Of a stretch of 6,579 nucleotides of DNA, positions 1 to 6,391 are shown one piece after another. This DNA comes from Holosporales bacterium (lineage in GTDB: Bacteria > Pseudomonadota > Alphaproteobacteria > RUG11792): positions 1 to 6,579 of the forward strand of contig JAISID010000042.1 of the NCBI GenBank assembly GCA_031262205.1, given 5' to 3'. The translations under genes and the position numbers were made by a program. Positions within the stretch are counted from its first letter, which is position 1; the number at the start of each line of letters is the position of its first letter. The notes under the pieces are model-generated. The model did no database searches. It was not told the origin of the DNA and saw only the letters and a list, made by a program, of their open reading frames with translations.

Positions 1-848
1 GATAAGCTGACAATCTCTTCTCCGTTAAACCTAGACATTACGTTCTTATTGCTTTTGTCTAACTTAGCGGTTCCTATGTCCCTCAATTTGATAATACGAT
101 TTTTCCTATTCGCAATAGGAGTGTCTTTAAACTCCTCGGGATTTTGTAAGTCCGCGACCGTCGTAACCACGTATTCTCTGTTTTTGTTCTTAATCTTTCC
201 CGCAGGACTTTCCACGCTTTGCCGTCTTAAGGCGTTCATAACGTCGATAACCGTCAAGTTATAAAAAGCCATTTTTTTAGGATCAAGCGTCACAGCCATC
301 TCATAGTTGCCGGCTCCGTAAACATCCACCCTAGCGACGCCTGGCACGGCTTCAAGCAAATGTTTTATCTCGTTATCCGCATAGGCGTATAGTCCGCTTT
401 CATCCATTTTGCCGCTTGAAAGCACAAGCGTTAGTATAGATTTCTCATTAGAGCCGGTTTTTGTTAGCAAAGGTTCTTGAGCTTCGCGAGGAAATTTGTC
501 TCTCCATTTGCTAAGCCTGTCTCTTATGTCGTTTGTAGCCGACTCAATATCCCTGTTTTCCGCAATATCTACCGTAACCTTGCTCTTATCGCTTTCGCTA
601 GTGGATTCCACGGTTTCCAAGCCGTCGATTCCCGAGACGGCTTCTTCTATATATCGGGTAATCTGATTCTCTATGATCTCTGGTCCCGCCCCATAGTAAT
701 TCATTTCTATCGTAATGTGATCTTTTTCGGTTTTTGGATATTGCCTAACAGCTAATCTATCGCCGGTAACGAGGCCGAGCAAAACAAGGATTAACGTTAA
801 AACCCAGGCGAAAACGGGACGTTTTATACAAACTTCGGATAATATCAT
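1..848 (-). CDS. RND efflux permease (AcrB/HAE1-type), N-terminal part only
   Basis: This is an inner-membrane, proton-driven permease of the resistance-nodulation-division family that would pump drugs, bile-like compounds or other amphiphiles with the adaptor encoded just upstream. I translated 282 complete codons from ATG at 848; the frame stays open to the left edge, so roughly a quarter of a usual protein of about 1000 residues is present. Residues about 12-29 form the first membrane helix after the family-typical start MILSEVCIKRPVFAW. Next comes the porter-domain opening with RQYPKTEKD, then NYYGAGPEIIE and EEAVSGIDGLETVES, matching the usual YPGASPEVVE...EEALSGIEGV pattern. LLEAVPGVARVDVYG is also typical. 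Its ATG overlaps the adaptor stop codon by one base (TAATG), which implies translational coupling. The RND family is certain; the substrate cannot be told. Residues that relay protons lie outside the window. Confidence 0.93.
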   Translation of the reverse strand, partial: MILSEVCIKRPVFAWVLTLILVLLGLVTGDRLAVRQYPKTEKDHITIEMNYYGAGPEIIENQITRYIEEAVSGIDGLETVESTSESDKSKVTVDIAENRDIESATNDIRDRLSKWRDKFPREAQEPLLTKTGSNEKSILTLVLSSGKMDESGLYAYADNEIKHLLEAVPGVARVDVYGAGNYEMAVTLDPKKMAFYNLTVIDVMNALRRQSVESPAGKIKNKNREYVVTTVADLQNPEEFKDTPIANRKNRIIKLRDIGTAKLDKSNKNVMSRFNGEEIVSL

Positions 849-2425
849 TACTCTTTGCTCCCGTCCTTATTAGATGGTTTTAGGATTTTATTAAATAGAG
901 CTTTCACCGAATCAACGAAAGATTTCTGGTTAGGCTGCTCCTCATCCGCCTTAATATTGGAGTTTCTTTCTTCTTTATTTTGAGAATCTCGTTGTTTATT
1001 AGAATCCTCCTCTGATTTACCTTCCGTCTTTGACTCGCCTTCAATCGCTGAAGATTCCGTCTCCGATTGGGTTTCTTTCACGTCGTCTTTCTTCTCGGTT
1101 TCCGAGCCTTCCTTTAAATCTGCTTGAGCTTCTTCCGTTTTATTCGCTTCGTCCTCCGGTTTCTGCGATTCGTCGGGTTTCGTCTCGCTTTCTTGATTCT
1201 CGTTGTCTTTCTTATCGGTTTCAAAAAAGTCTTTATTCAAAATCTTTGTTTTTATCCCGTCGGTTAATTTAAGCTGTCCCGCGATGACGACAATATCTCC
1301 TTCTTCCAGCCCGTTTAAAATCTCCACTTCGCCGTTTTCGTTCTTAGCTCCCGGTATGACTTGCTTTAAATACGCTCTTTCTTTTTTATCTATAACCCAA
1401 ACGACTTCGATAGAACCCATTCTGTCGAGTGCATCTTCGTCGATTAAAATAACGTCGCCTTTTTCGCCAGTTATCAACTTAACGTTAACGAACATACCGT
1501 GTTTCAGTCTTCCGCCCTTGTTAGAAATTACGGCTCTAACCAAAACGCTATGGTTGCGTTGATCTATTTCCGAATCTATTGCATCGACGGTGCCGGTAAA
1601 AGTCGCGTCTTTACATGTGTCGACTATAATCTCCACATTTTGCCCCACCGCTATATCTTCCACAAACTTCGCAGGAATGGAAAATTCCACTTTAACAAAC
1701 GAGTTGTCGACTATATTCACTAGCTCGGTATTTTGTTGAACTATATTCCCTGGAGAAGACGGGACTTTTAAAATTCCAATCGTTCCGCTAAACGGAGCCT
1801 TTATTACCGTTCTGGAAAGCTGAGCCGTAGCGTGGTCTAATTGCGCCTTTGCCGCCCCCATTTGCCCGAAGGCTTCGTCGTACGTCTTTTGAGAACCGAC
1901 TTTTTGCTTATACAATTTTTCAACTCTTTCAAACTCTGCTTTTCTCAAAGCGTATTCTGCCTCGCATTTGTCCTTCTCAGCCTTGTAAATATCGTCCTCG
2001 AACTTTATTAATACTTGATCTTTATCGACTTCGCACCCTTCCGTAAAAAGCACCTCGGCTATCTTGCCAGGTATTTCAGATTTTATAACAACCTCTTGGT
2101 TTGCCTTTAAAGTTCCGATAGACCTTATTTCTCGAAACGTCGTTCCTCTCTTCGCTCTCTTCGCTTCAATCCCAACGACTCTTCCCGCAGCCCTTCCTAG
2201 CGAATCGTCTTCCGCCTGCAAAATAATACGGCAAGTTCCTCTCACGACCGGCTTCATACAACTATAGAATATAAAAACGACTAAAACGGCGGATAGAAGA
2301 ATTATTGCCTGCATCTTAACTTCGCGTAAGTTAGTTTTAATAAACTTTTTCTTATCTTTAACTAGTAGAAGTTCTTTCCAGAATAAATAACAGGTCTTTA
2401 AAAGTTGGACTATTCTTTTTATCAT
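848..2425 (-). CDS. Periplasmic adaptor (membrane fusion protein) of an RND efflux pump, with charged C-terminal tail
   Basis: This HlyD/AcrA-type adaptor would link the RND permease to an outer-membrane channel. Reading from ATG at 2425 it has 525 residues. Residues 39-56 are a hydrophobic signal anchor. The first lipoyl half is around 112-142 (IPGKIAEVLFTEGCEVDKDQ), followed by a short alpha-hairpin at about 145-203 rich in K, E, A and Q. The second lipoyl half starts at IKAPFSGTIGILKV (208-221), with a beta-barrel at about 243-318 and a membrane-proximal domain to about 395. These parts have normal family length. After them comes a low-complexity tail (about 400-500) of E, K, D, S, N, Q and T, ending in a possible amphipathic helix, SFVDSVKALFNKILKP. 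No strong Shine-Dalgarno precedes ATG 2425; an internal ATG at 2314 (residue 38, just before the hydrophobic segment) is an alternative giving 488 residues. The promoter seen at 2463-2471 favours the longer form. FYSC at 53-56 is a poor lipobox. Confidence 0.93.
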   Translation of the reverse strand: MIKRIVQLLKTCYLFWKELLLVKDKKKFIKTNLREVKMQAIILLSAVLVVFIFYSCMKPVVRGTCRIILQAEDDSLGRAAGRVVGIEAKRAKRGTTFREIRSIGTLKANQEVVIKSEIPGKIAEVLFTEGCEVDKDQVLIKFEDDIYKAEKDKCEAEYALRKAEFERVEKLYKQKVGSQKTYDEAFGQMGAAKAQLDHATAQLSRTVIKAPFSGTIGILKVPSSPGNIVQQNTELVNIVDNSFVKVEFSIPAKFVEDIAVGQNVEIIVDTCKDATFTGTVDAIDSEIDQRNHSVLVRAVISNKGGRLKHGMFVNVKLITGEKGDVILIDEDALDRMGSIEVVWVIDKKERAYLKQVIPGAKNENGEVEILNGLEEGDIVVIAGQLKLTDGIKTKILNKDFFETDKKDNENQESETKPDESQKPEDEANKTEEAQADLKEGSETEKKDDVKETQSETESSAIEGESKTEGKSEEDSNKQRDSQNKEERNSNIKADEEQPNQKSFVDSVKALFNKILKPSNKDGSKE

Positions 2426-2462
2426 AAATAATTTCGAGACTTGGAAAATGCATATGGTTTCT

Positions 2463-2471
2463 ATTATAACA
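2463..2471 (-). promoter_or_regulatory. Extended -10 promoter of the efflux operon
   Basis: Read on the minus strand, the sequence is TGTTATAAT, a perfect extended -10 (TGnTATAAT) for a housekeeping sigma factor. Transcription would start near 2456, about 31 nt before the adaptor ATG at 2425. No good -35 is seen 16-18 bp upstream, which is usual for extended -10 promoters. The consensus match is seen directly; promoter activity is inferred. Confidence 0.6.
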
Positions 2472-2490
2472 CAATTAAAAATTATTACGA

Positions 2491-2507
2491 CTAATGCTAA
2501 TTGCTAA
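2491..2507 (-). promoter_or_regulatory. Tandem TTAGCA motif at the -35 position of the efflux promoter
   Basis: On the minus strand the bases read TTAGCAATTAGCATTAG, in which TTAG(CA) recurs three times at 6-7 bp steps. The block covers about -35 to -51 relative to the start site inferred from the extended -10. Its place is where an activator or repressor could contact the promoter, but no regulator gene is visible and the motif may be chance in A+T-rich DNA. Confidence 0.25.
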
Positions 2508-2581
2508 GTTTTAGAATATAAGGAAACCATGAATTTTTTCATAGAGAACGTCGGTCAATATATTGGAGCACTAAATTAAAA

Positions 2582-2597
2582 TGTTTTACGCGAAACA
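2582..2597. promoter_or_regulatory. parS: parS-like 16-bp palindrome, site 1
   Basis: The bases TGTTTTACGCGAAACA match the widely conserved ParB-binding consensus TGTTTCACGTGAAACA at 14 of 16 positions. The differences are C to T at position 6 and T to C at position 10. The outer arms TGTTT/AAACA are perfectly inverted. It lies in non-coding DNA about 125 bp upstream of the inferred efflux start site. A related copy lies at 6392-6407. The match is seen in the sequence; the consensus is from established knowledge of ParB/Spo0J systems; function as a centromere is inferred. An operator for an unknown repressor is the main alternative. Confidence 0.5.
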
Positions 2598-2691
2598 CTT
2601 TTAGCCGCAGAGTAATATCGCCCAATATGGATATCACGACTTAACGCTTTAGAAATCTAAATAGTTTCTGCTCTTCTTAATTGCGCTTCTT

Positions 2692-2700
2692 TTATACACA
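2692..2700 (+). promoter_or_regulatory. DnaA-box match
   Basis: TTATACACA fits the DnaA-box consensus TTATNCACA exactly, the same variant as the R2 box of the E. coli origin as I recall it. It lies 95 bp from the parS-like site. I saw no second exact box nearby, so it is not a box cluster. A single 9-mer can occur by chance in A+T-rich DNA. Confidence 0.35.
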
Positions 2701-2863
2701 ACGTCGCTTGTAGGACTACAGAGAATAGCCCGTAAATTAAATAGAAGGGTTTTTATAAACGAATTATATTAAAATATTAGCAAATCGTTAGAAAATTCGC
2801 GGCGGTTTAATCTATTAGAATTGTCGTATGTTAAGGAACGACTCCATTCCGCCTTAAAAGAAA

Positions 2864-2868
2864 AGAGG
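2864..2868 (+). promoter_or_regulatory. Ribosome binding site that sets the pgpA start
   Basis: AGAGG lies 9 nt before ATG at 2878, a good Shine-Dalgarno at normal spacing. The upstream in-frame TTG at 2821 has nothing comparable, so the ATG is chosen. Confidence 0.7.
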
Positions 2869-2877
2869 TTTATCACA

Positions 2878-3408
2878 ATGAAGCAGTTATATTTTGGCAA
2901 ACGTTTTTGGCTTCTTTTAATAGTTTCATTTTTCGGAACGGGATTAATCTCAAAGAAAATGCCCGGGACTATCGGTTCGCTGTTTGCCATGTTAATAGTG
3001 ATTGTCCTCCCAAGATCGCCTCGCTTATTGTTTTTAATTTCCAGCATATTATTTATCGTTGGAGTTTTAGCTTGCGATTTATACATAACAAAATTTAAAT
3101 ACGAATCCTGTAAAGACCCCGCCTATATAGTTATCGATGAAGCGTGCGGGATATTTTTTGGCTGCGCTGTTATTTATTGTTTTTGGCTCCAATCAATTTT
3201 AGCCGTTTTTATTAATTTTTTGCTTTTCAGGCTTTTTGACATTCTGAAGCCTTTCCCGATAAAAACTATCGAAGACTCGTTAAAACGCAACAGTAAAACG
3301 GTAGGATTTGGTATAATGATCGACGATATTTTAGCGGCTATTTTCGCATCGGCATTGCAGATTATCGGAGGCGTTTTATATGGCGAAAATAAAATTATTA
3401 AGCGATGA
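2878..3408 (+). CDS. pgpA: Phosphatidylglycerophosphatase A
   Basis: This inner-membrane enzyme removes the phosphate from phosphatidylglycerol-phosphate to give phosphatidylglycerol. From ATG 2878 it has 176 residues, close to the usual length of about 160-175. Family motifs appear in order: PGTIGSL (29-35); DP...IVIDE (80-88), the conserved acidic segment; FRLFDILKPFPI (117-128); and GFGIMIDD (143-150), the Asp-rich catalytic signature. Hydrophobic segments at about 10-25, 35-45, 49-66, 90-115 and 150-167 fit an integral membrane protein. The start is fixed by AGAGG at 2864-2868; an in-frame TTG at 2821 would add 19 residues without a binding site. The last 29 bp overlap the start of mutL in another frame, so the two are co-transcribed and probably translationally coupled. 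Nothing looks broken. Confidence 0.93.
   Translation: MKQLYFGKRFWLLLIVSFFGTGLISKKMPGTIGSLFAMLIVIVLPRSPRLLFLISSILFIVGVLACDLYITKFKYESCKDPAYIVIDEACGIFFGCAVIYCFWLQSILAVFINFLLFRLFDILKPFPIKTIEDSLKRNSKTVGFGIMIDDILAAIFASALQIIGGVLYGENKIIKR
3367..3371 (+). promoter_or_regulatory. Ribosome binding site of mutL inside pgpA
   Basis: GGAGG, 8 nt before the mutL ATG at 3380, is a near-perfect Shine-Dalgarno. It lies within the pgpA coding region and confirms that the 29-bp gene overlap is real rather than a start-site error. Confidence 0.8.
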
Positions 3409-5128
3409 AATAATAAACCAAATAGCTGCCGGAGAGATTGTTGAAAGACCCGCCTCCGCTTTAAAAGAAATTGTTGAAAACGCAATCGATGCTGATGCGA
3501 AAAATATCGACGTCTTCCTAATGAACGGCGGGAAATCAAAAATAGTCGTCGAAGACGACGGTTTTGGATTATCAAAAGAAGATATTCTAATGAGCGTTAA
3601 AAGACACGCGACTTCAAAACTAAACGATTCTAATTTATTTTCCATTGCGAGCTACGGATTCAGAGGGGAGGCTTTGCCTTCAATCGCTGCGGTTAGCAAT
3701 TTTTCAATCGAGTCGAACGGCTTTGGGGTATCGGTGAATTTCTCAGACGAATCCGACGTCTATCCTTCTCCCGTTAAGAATGGGACGAAAGTTACTGTGG
3801 AAAGTCTGTTTGATAAGATTCCCGCAAGGTTGAAGTTTTTGAAATCGGATAGCGTTGAGTTAACAAACTGCGCAAGCGTCGTTGAGAACTTCTCTTTAAC
3901 GCGAAAGGATATAAACTTTGTATTGCGAACGGAAAATAAAACAATCTTATCTTTTCGGAATGATTCTCTTGAGGAACGAGCGTCTAAAATTCTAGGAAGC
4001 GATCTGTTTGAAAGAGCCGTTAGTTTTAAAGAAAGCGACGAAACCGCGACGGCGAGCGGATACTTGTTTCATCCGATGGACAACAGATATTCTCAGAGCT
4101 TTCAAAGAACTTTTGTAAACGGGCGAATTGTTAAGGATAAAATAATTTCGTTGTCTTTAAGAAACGCTTATAGAGACCTTATACCGGCCGGCAGGTTTGC
4201 CGCCGCCATAATTTTTATTGAAATTGACCCCTTTCACATCGACGTCAACGTTTCGCCTACGAAATCTGAAGTTCGGTTCCGCGATAGTTCTTACGCTCAG
4301 AAGTTTTTGACGAATGCGATAAGCAAAAACCTATCGCGCTTTGACAGACATGCATTAGATTTCGACGCTTCGAAAATCGCTTCGATTTTGGATATAAAAC
4401 GACAGACTCAACCGAGCGTTAAGCATGAAGAACCAAAGGAATATATCGTTAGAGAAGGAACGTCTGGACTCGTTGTGAACAACGCAAGCAGTTCGTCGCG
4501 TTTGTCTCAGGCGAAAACGACAATTCCTCAAATTGTGGAAGAAGCTAATAAACCTGGCTTCTTTGGAGAACCGATAGGGCAGGCATTCGACTCTTATATC
4601 ATAACCGAGGTTGAAGACGGGATATTGATAATTGATCAACATGCGGTTCATGAAAAAATAACCCAGTACAAAATAATGAAAAGTTTAAATCCTAATAATA
4701 AGCAGTTTATGATGAAACCGGAAGTTATTGAATTGACTCGGTCTCAGCTTAGCGTTGCGAAGGCGATTGTCGGTTACATTAACGACTGCGGATTTAAAGC
4801 GGAAATACTTCGGGATTCTGCAATAATACATGCGATTCCAGCCGTACTAAATATAGACGAAGCGATCGCTTTTATCAGAGACGTTCTTGAGACTTATGAT
4901 GAAACAACCGCCGAAGATATAAAAGTAATAGATGTTTTAAAACGAAAAATAGCCGACGTCGCGTGTCATAATAGCATAAGGTTTGGTAGGAAATTATCTC
5001 GCGAAGAAATGATTGAGATAATAAAACAAATGGAGAATACCCCCACGATTCACCAATGCAACCACCATAGACCGAGCTTTTTTAAAATTTCAAAAGAACA
5101 ACTTGAAAAAACGTTCGAGCGTAAATAG
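3380..5128 (+). CDS. mutL: DNA mismatch repair protein MutL
   Basis: MutL couples mismatch recognition by MutS to strand incision. The 582-residue protein starts at ATG 3380. The GHKL ATPase has IAAGEIVERPASALKE with E30 and N34 (general base and metal ligand by homology), DDGFG (59-63) and GFRGEALPSIAAV (93-105). The transducer domain has FVNGRIVKD (245-253) and NVSPTKSEVRF (290-300), with Ser where His is usual and lysine K295 kept. A linker (about 335-390) leads to the C-terminal dimerisation domain. Its endonuclease motif is DQHAVHEKITQY (419-430), followed by ACHNSIR (528-534), CNHHRP (560-565) and a terminal FER (579-581). QFMMKP (442-447) resembles the beta-clamp motif QEMIVP of Bacillus MutL. 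The set indicates an endonuclease-type MutL, unlike that of E. coli, with some unusual residues in its metal site. mutS is not in the window. Confidence 0.97.
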   Translation: MAKIKLLSDEIINQIAAGEIVERPASALKEIVENAIDADAKNIDVFLMNGGKSKIVVEDDGFGLSKEDILMSVKRHATSKLNDSNLFSIASYGFRGEALPSIAAVSNFSIESNGFGVSVNFSDESDVYPSPVKNGTKVTVESLFDKIPARLKFLKSDSVELTNCASVVENFSLTRKDINFVLRTENKTILSFRNDSLEERASKILGSDLFERAVSFKESDETATASGYLFHPMDNRYSQSFQRTFVNGRIVKDKIISLSLRNAYRDLIPAGRFAAAIIFIEIDPFHIDVNVSPTKSEVRFRDSSYAQKFLTNAISKNLSRFDRHALDFDASKIASILDIKRQTQPSVKHEEPKEYIVREGTSGLVVNNASSSSRLSQAKTTIPQIVEEANKPGFFGEPIGQAFDSYIITEVEDGILIIDQHAVHEKITQYKIMKSLNPNNKQFMMKPEVIELTRSQLSVAKAIVGYINDCGFKAEILRDSAIIHAIPAVLNIDEAIAFIRDVLETYDETTAEDIKVIDVLKRKIADVACHNSIRFGRKLSREEMIEIIKQMENTPTIHQCNHHRPSFFKISKEQLEKTFERK

Positions 5129-5131
5129 AGG
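5128..5131 (+). promoter_or_regulatory. Ribosome binding site for the TTG start after mutL
   Basis: GAGG begins on the last base of the mutL stop codon and sits 5 nt before TTG at 5137. No in-frame ATG or GTG precedes the conserved domain, so this site supports the TTG start. The short spacing and the TTG suggest modest translation, perhaps by ribosomes finishing mutL. Confidence 0.55.
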
Positions 5132-5136
5132 ATAGG

Positions 5137-6132
5137 TTGATTAAAAAATATAAAATAAAAAGATTCGGCGTCGTCTTTATAATTATCGCGTTTTTGTTAG
5201 GATGCTGTTTTATCTTTTATGAAAGAACAAATTCAGTAGACTTAGTCGTTGCTTGGGTAGACGGCGGCGATCAAGAGTGGCGGAAAAAGAAACTTTATTG
5301 GCTTAGTAAAAATTCGCTTCCTCAAGATATTAACGGCGTTTCGAAATGTAGATTTGCCGATAACGACGAACTAAAGTATTTGTTGAGATCAGTCGAGCTA
5401 TACGCGCCGTGGATTCGCAAAATATTTATCGTAACGGATAATCAAGCTCCAAAGTGGCTGAATACTAATCATCCGAAGATCAGAATTGTCGATCATAAGG
5501 AAATCATTCCCGCCAAATTTTTGCCGACTTTTAACTCTACCGTAATTGAAGCCTACTTGCCGTTTATCCCCGGTCTATCTGAAAAATTCTTATACGCCAA
5601 CGACGACACGATGTTTAATACTGTTCTTACTAAAGAGTTTTTTTACAATAAAGACGGGTATCCGATAGTTAGGATGAAATACAAACTGCCAGACCCGCCC
5701 GAAGATCTTTACGCAAAAACGCTTAATAGAGTAATAAATCTTGTTATGGATAAATATTCTGTACAACTTGAAAAACGTCTTCCTCATCATAATATCGACG
5801 CATACTTGAAATCGACTTTTCTAAAGTGTAGGAAAGAGTTTAAAAAGGAGTATGAAAAATGCGCTGGAAATAGATTTAGAACTGAAAACGATATTTCTCG
5901 GTTTTTGGTATCTTGCTATGGAATAGCAATCGGAAAAGCCGTCCCTAAAGTCGTCGCTCCCTCGGAATCGCTTATTTTGATTCCAAACTGGGATTGCGAG
6001 GCTCTTCTTGCTAAACGTTCGCCTAAGTTGTTTTGTATTAACGACAATGAAAACACAACGGATATTGAAAGAAAAAATATAAAAGTATTTTTGGAAAAAC
6101 GTTTTCCAAATAAATCAAGGTTTGAATTATAA
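5137..6132 (+). CDS. Stealth-family sugar-phosphate transferase with N-terminal membrane anchor
   Basis: Stealth proteins transfer hexose-1-phosphate units (for example GlcNAc-1-phosphate) to make phosphodiester-linked capsule or cell-wall glycans; the animal lysosomal GlcNAc-1-phosphotransferase is a relative. All four conserved regions are visible in 331 residues. CR1 is VDLVVAWVDGGDQEW (34-48). CR2 is RFADNDELKYLLRS (72-85), with IVTDNQAPKWLN, LPTFNS and FLYANDD (151-157). CR3 has PHHNIDAYLKS (216-226) and RFRTENDIS (246-254). CR4 has LFCINDNENTTD (298-309) and ends in LEKRFPNKS. The acidic motifs expected for catalysis are present, so it should be active. Residues 11-28 form a hydrophobic helix after a lysine-rich start (KKYKIKR), which predicts N-in topology with the domain outside. 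The start is TTG with GAGG upstream. The gene lies 8 nt after mutL, a functionally unrelated operon partner; other glycan genes are not seen here. Family call is strong; acceptor and sugar are unknown. Confidence 0.92.
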   Translation: MIKKYKIKRFGVVFIIIAFLLGCCFIFYERTNSVDLVVAWVDGGDQEWRKKKLYWLSKNSLPQDINGVSKCRFADNDELKYLLRSVELYAPWIRKIFIVTDNQAPKWLNTNHPKIRIVDHKEIIPAKFLPTFNSTVIEAYLPFIPGLSEKFLYANDDTMFNTVLTKEFFYNKDGYPIVRMKYKLPDPPEDLYAKTLNRVINLVMDKYSVQLEKRLPHHNIDAYLKSTFLKCRKEFKKEYEKCAGNRFRTENDISRFLVSCYGIAIGKAVPKVVAPSESLILIPNWDCEALLAKRSPKLFCINDNENTTDIERKNIKVFLEKRFPNKSRFEL

Positions 6133-6219
6133 GTCAAAGGAATTACACCTTGATATCTTGTAAGTTTCACTTGCGGCTAATCAATCCCTATCTTGCCTTT
6201 TTCCGAATCGCCGCTTACT

Positions 6220-6236
6220 AGACGCCGTGAGACGCC
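6220..6236. repeat. Short direct repeat AGACGCC
   Basis: AGACGCC occurs twice, separated by GTG, giving a period of 10 bp, about one helical turn. It could be a protein-binding site or chance; nothing else supports a function. Confidence 0.25.
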
Positions 6237-6274
6237 TCTATAGGTAGGTCGGTAAAGAAGTAGTAATCTCGGGA

Positions 6275-6305
6275 AATAAGCGCCGCGAGGTTTGCGGCGT
6301 TTATT
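6275..6305 (+). terminator. Probable intrinsic terminator of the pgpA-mutL-Stealth transcript
   Basis: A 12-bp stem (6275-6286 with 6294-6305) closes a 7-nt loop, GAGGTTT. The inner six pairs are all G-C (CGCCGC/GCGGCG), followed by one G-U and five A-U pairs, and the descending arm ends in TTTATTAT. This is the form of a Rho-independent terminator, though the U-run is interrupted and it sits 143 nt after the Stealth stop codon. It could also act for a minus-strand gene, where the A-rich ascending arm would supply the Us. Confidence 0.5.
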
Positions 6306-6391
6306 ATCATTACTTTAAAAAGACTCGCCTAGCGACGGTTTTAATCGAGGCTCCAAAACTTGCCTAAATAAATATTGCTACTGTCGCGAAA

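Larger units (their letters stand above)
2426..2877. other. Divergent intergenic region between the efflux operon and pgpA
   Basis: About 450 bp without a convincing gene. The left part (2440-2580) is very A+T-rich and contains the leftward efflux promoter. The middle holds the parS-like palindrome (2582-2597) and the right part an exact DnaA-box match (2692-2700). The plus-strand promoter for pgpA was not pinned down: TATATT at 2765-2770 is a possible -10, but it lacks a recognisable -35. An in-frame TTG at 2821 could extend pgpA but has no ribosome binding site. No tRNA or recognised riboswitch was seen. Confidence 0.6.

Noticed and set aside
1030..1562. Plus-strand open frames opposite the adaptor tail
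   Set aside because: They are Ser/Leu/Phe/Arg-rich mirror images of the E/K-rich tail codons, with no domain signal.
2258..2269. Lipobox FYSC in the adaptor
   Set aside because: Phe and Tyr at -3 and -2 do not fit the lipobox rule; a signal anchor is more likely.
2821..2877. Upstream TTG start adding 19 residues to pgpA
   Set aside because: No Shine-Dalgarno precedes the TTG, whereas AGAGG sits 9 nt before ATG 2878 and the shorter protein has the family's usual length.
3893..3908. Third parS-like match (TCTTTAACGCGAAAGG)
   Set aside because: Only about 11 of 16 positions fit the consensus, the outer arms are not preserved, and it is within mutL codons.
5194..5208. Lipobox LLGC at residues 20-23 of the Stealth protein, suggesting a lipoprotein
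   Set aside because: The hydrophobic stretch continues past the cysteine (CFIFY), which fits a membrane anchor better than a cleaved lipoprotein signal.
6090..6110. Perfect 9-bp inverted repeat TTTGGAAAA/TTTTCCAAA with a 3-nt loop as a terminator
   Set aside because: It lies inside the conserved end of the Stealth gene (codons for LEKRFPNK), is A-T-rich and lacks a following T-run; likely coincidence.
5916..6170. Minus-strand open frame of 84 codons opposite the Stealth gene
   Set aside because: It is antisense to conserved regions CR3-CR4, has no family-like motif and no ribosome binding site.
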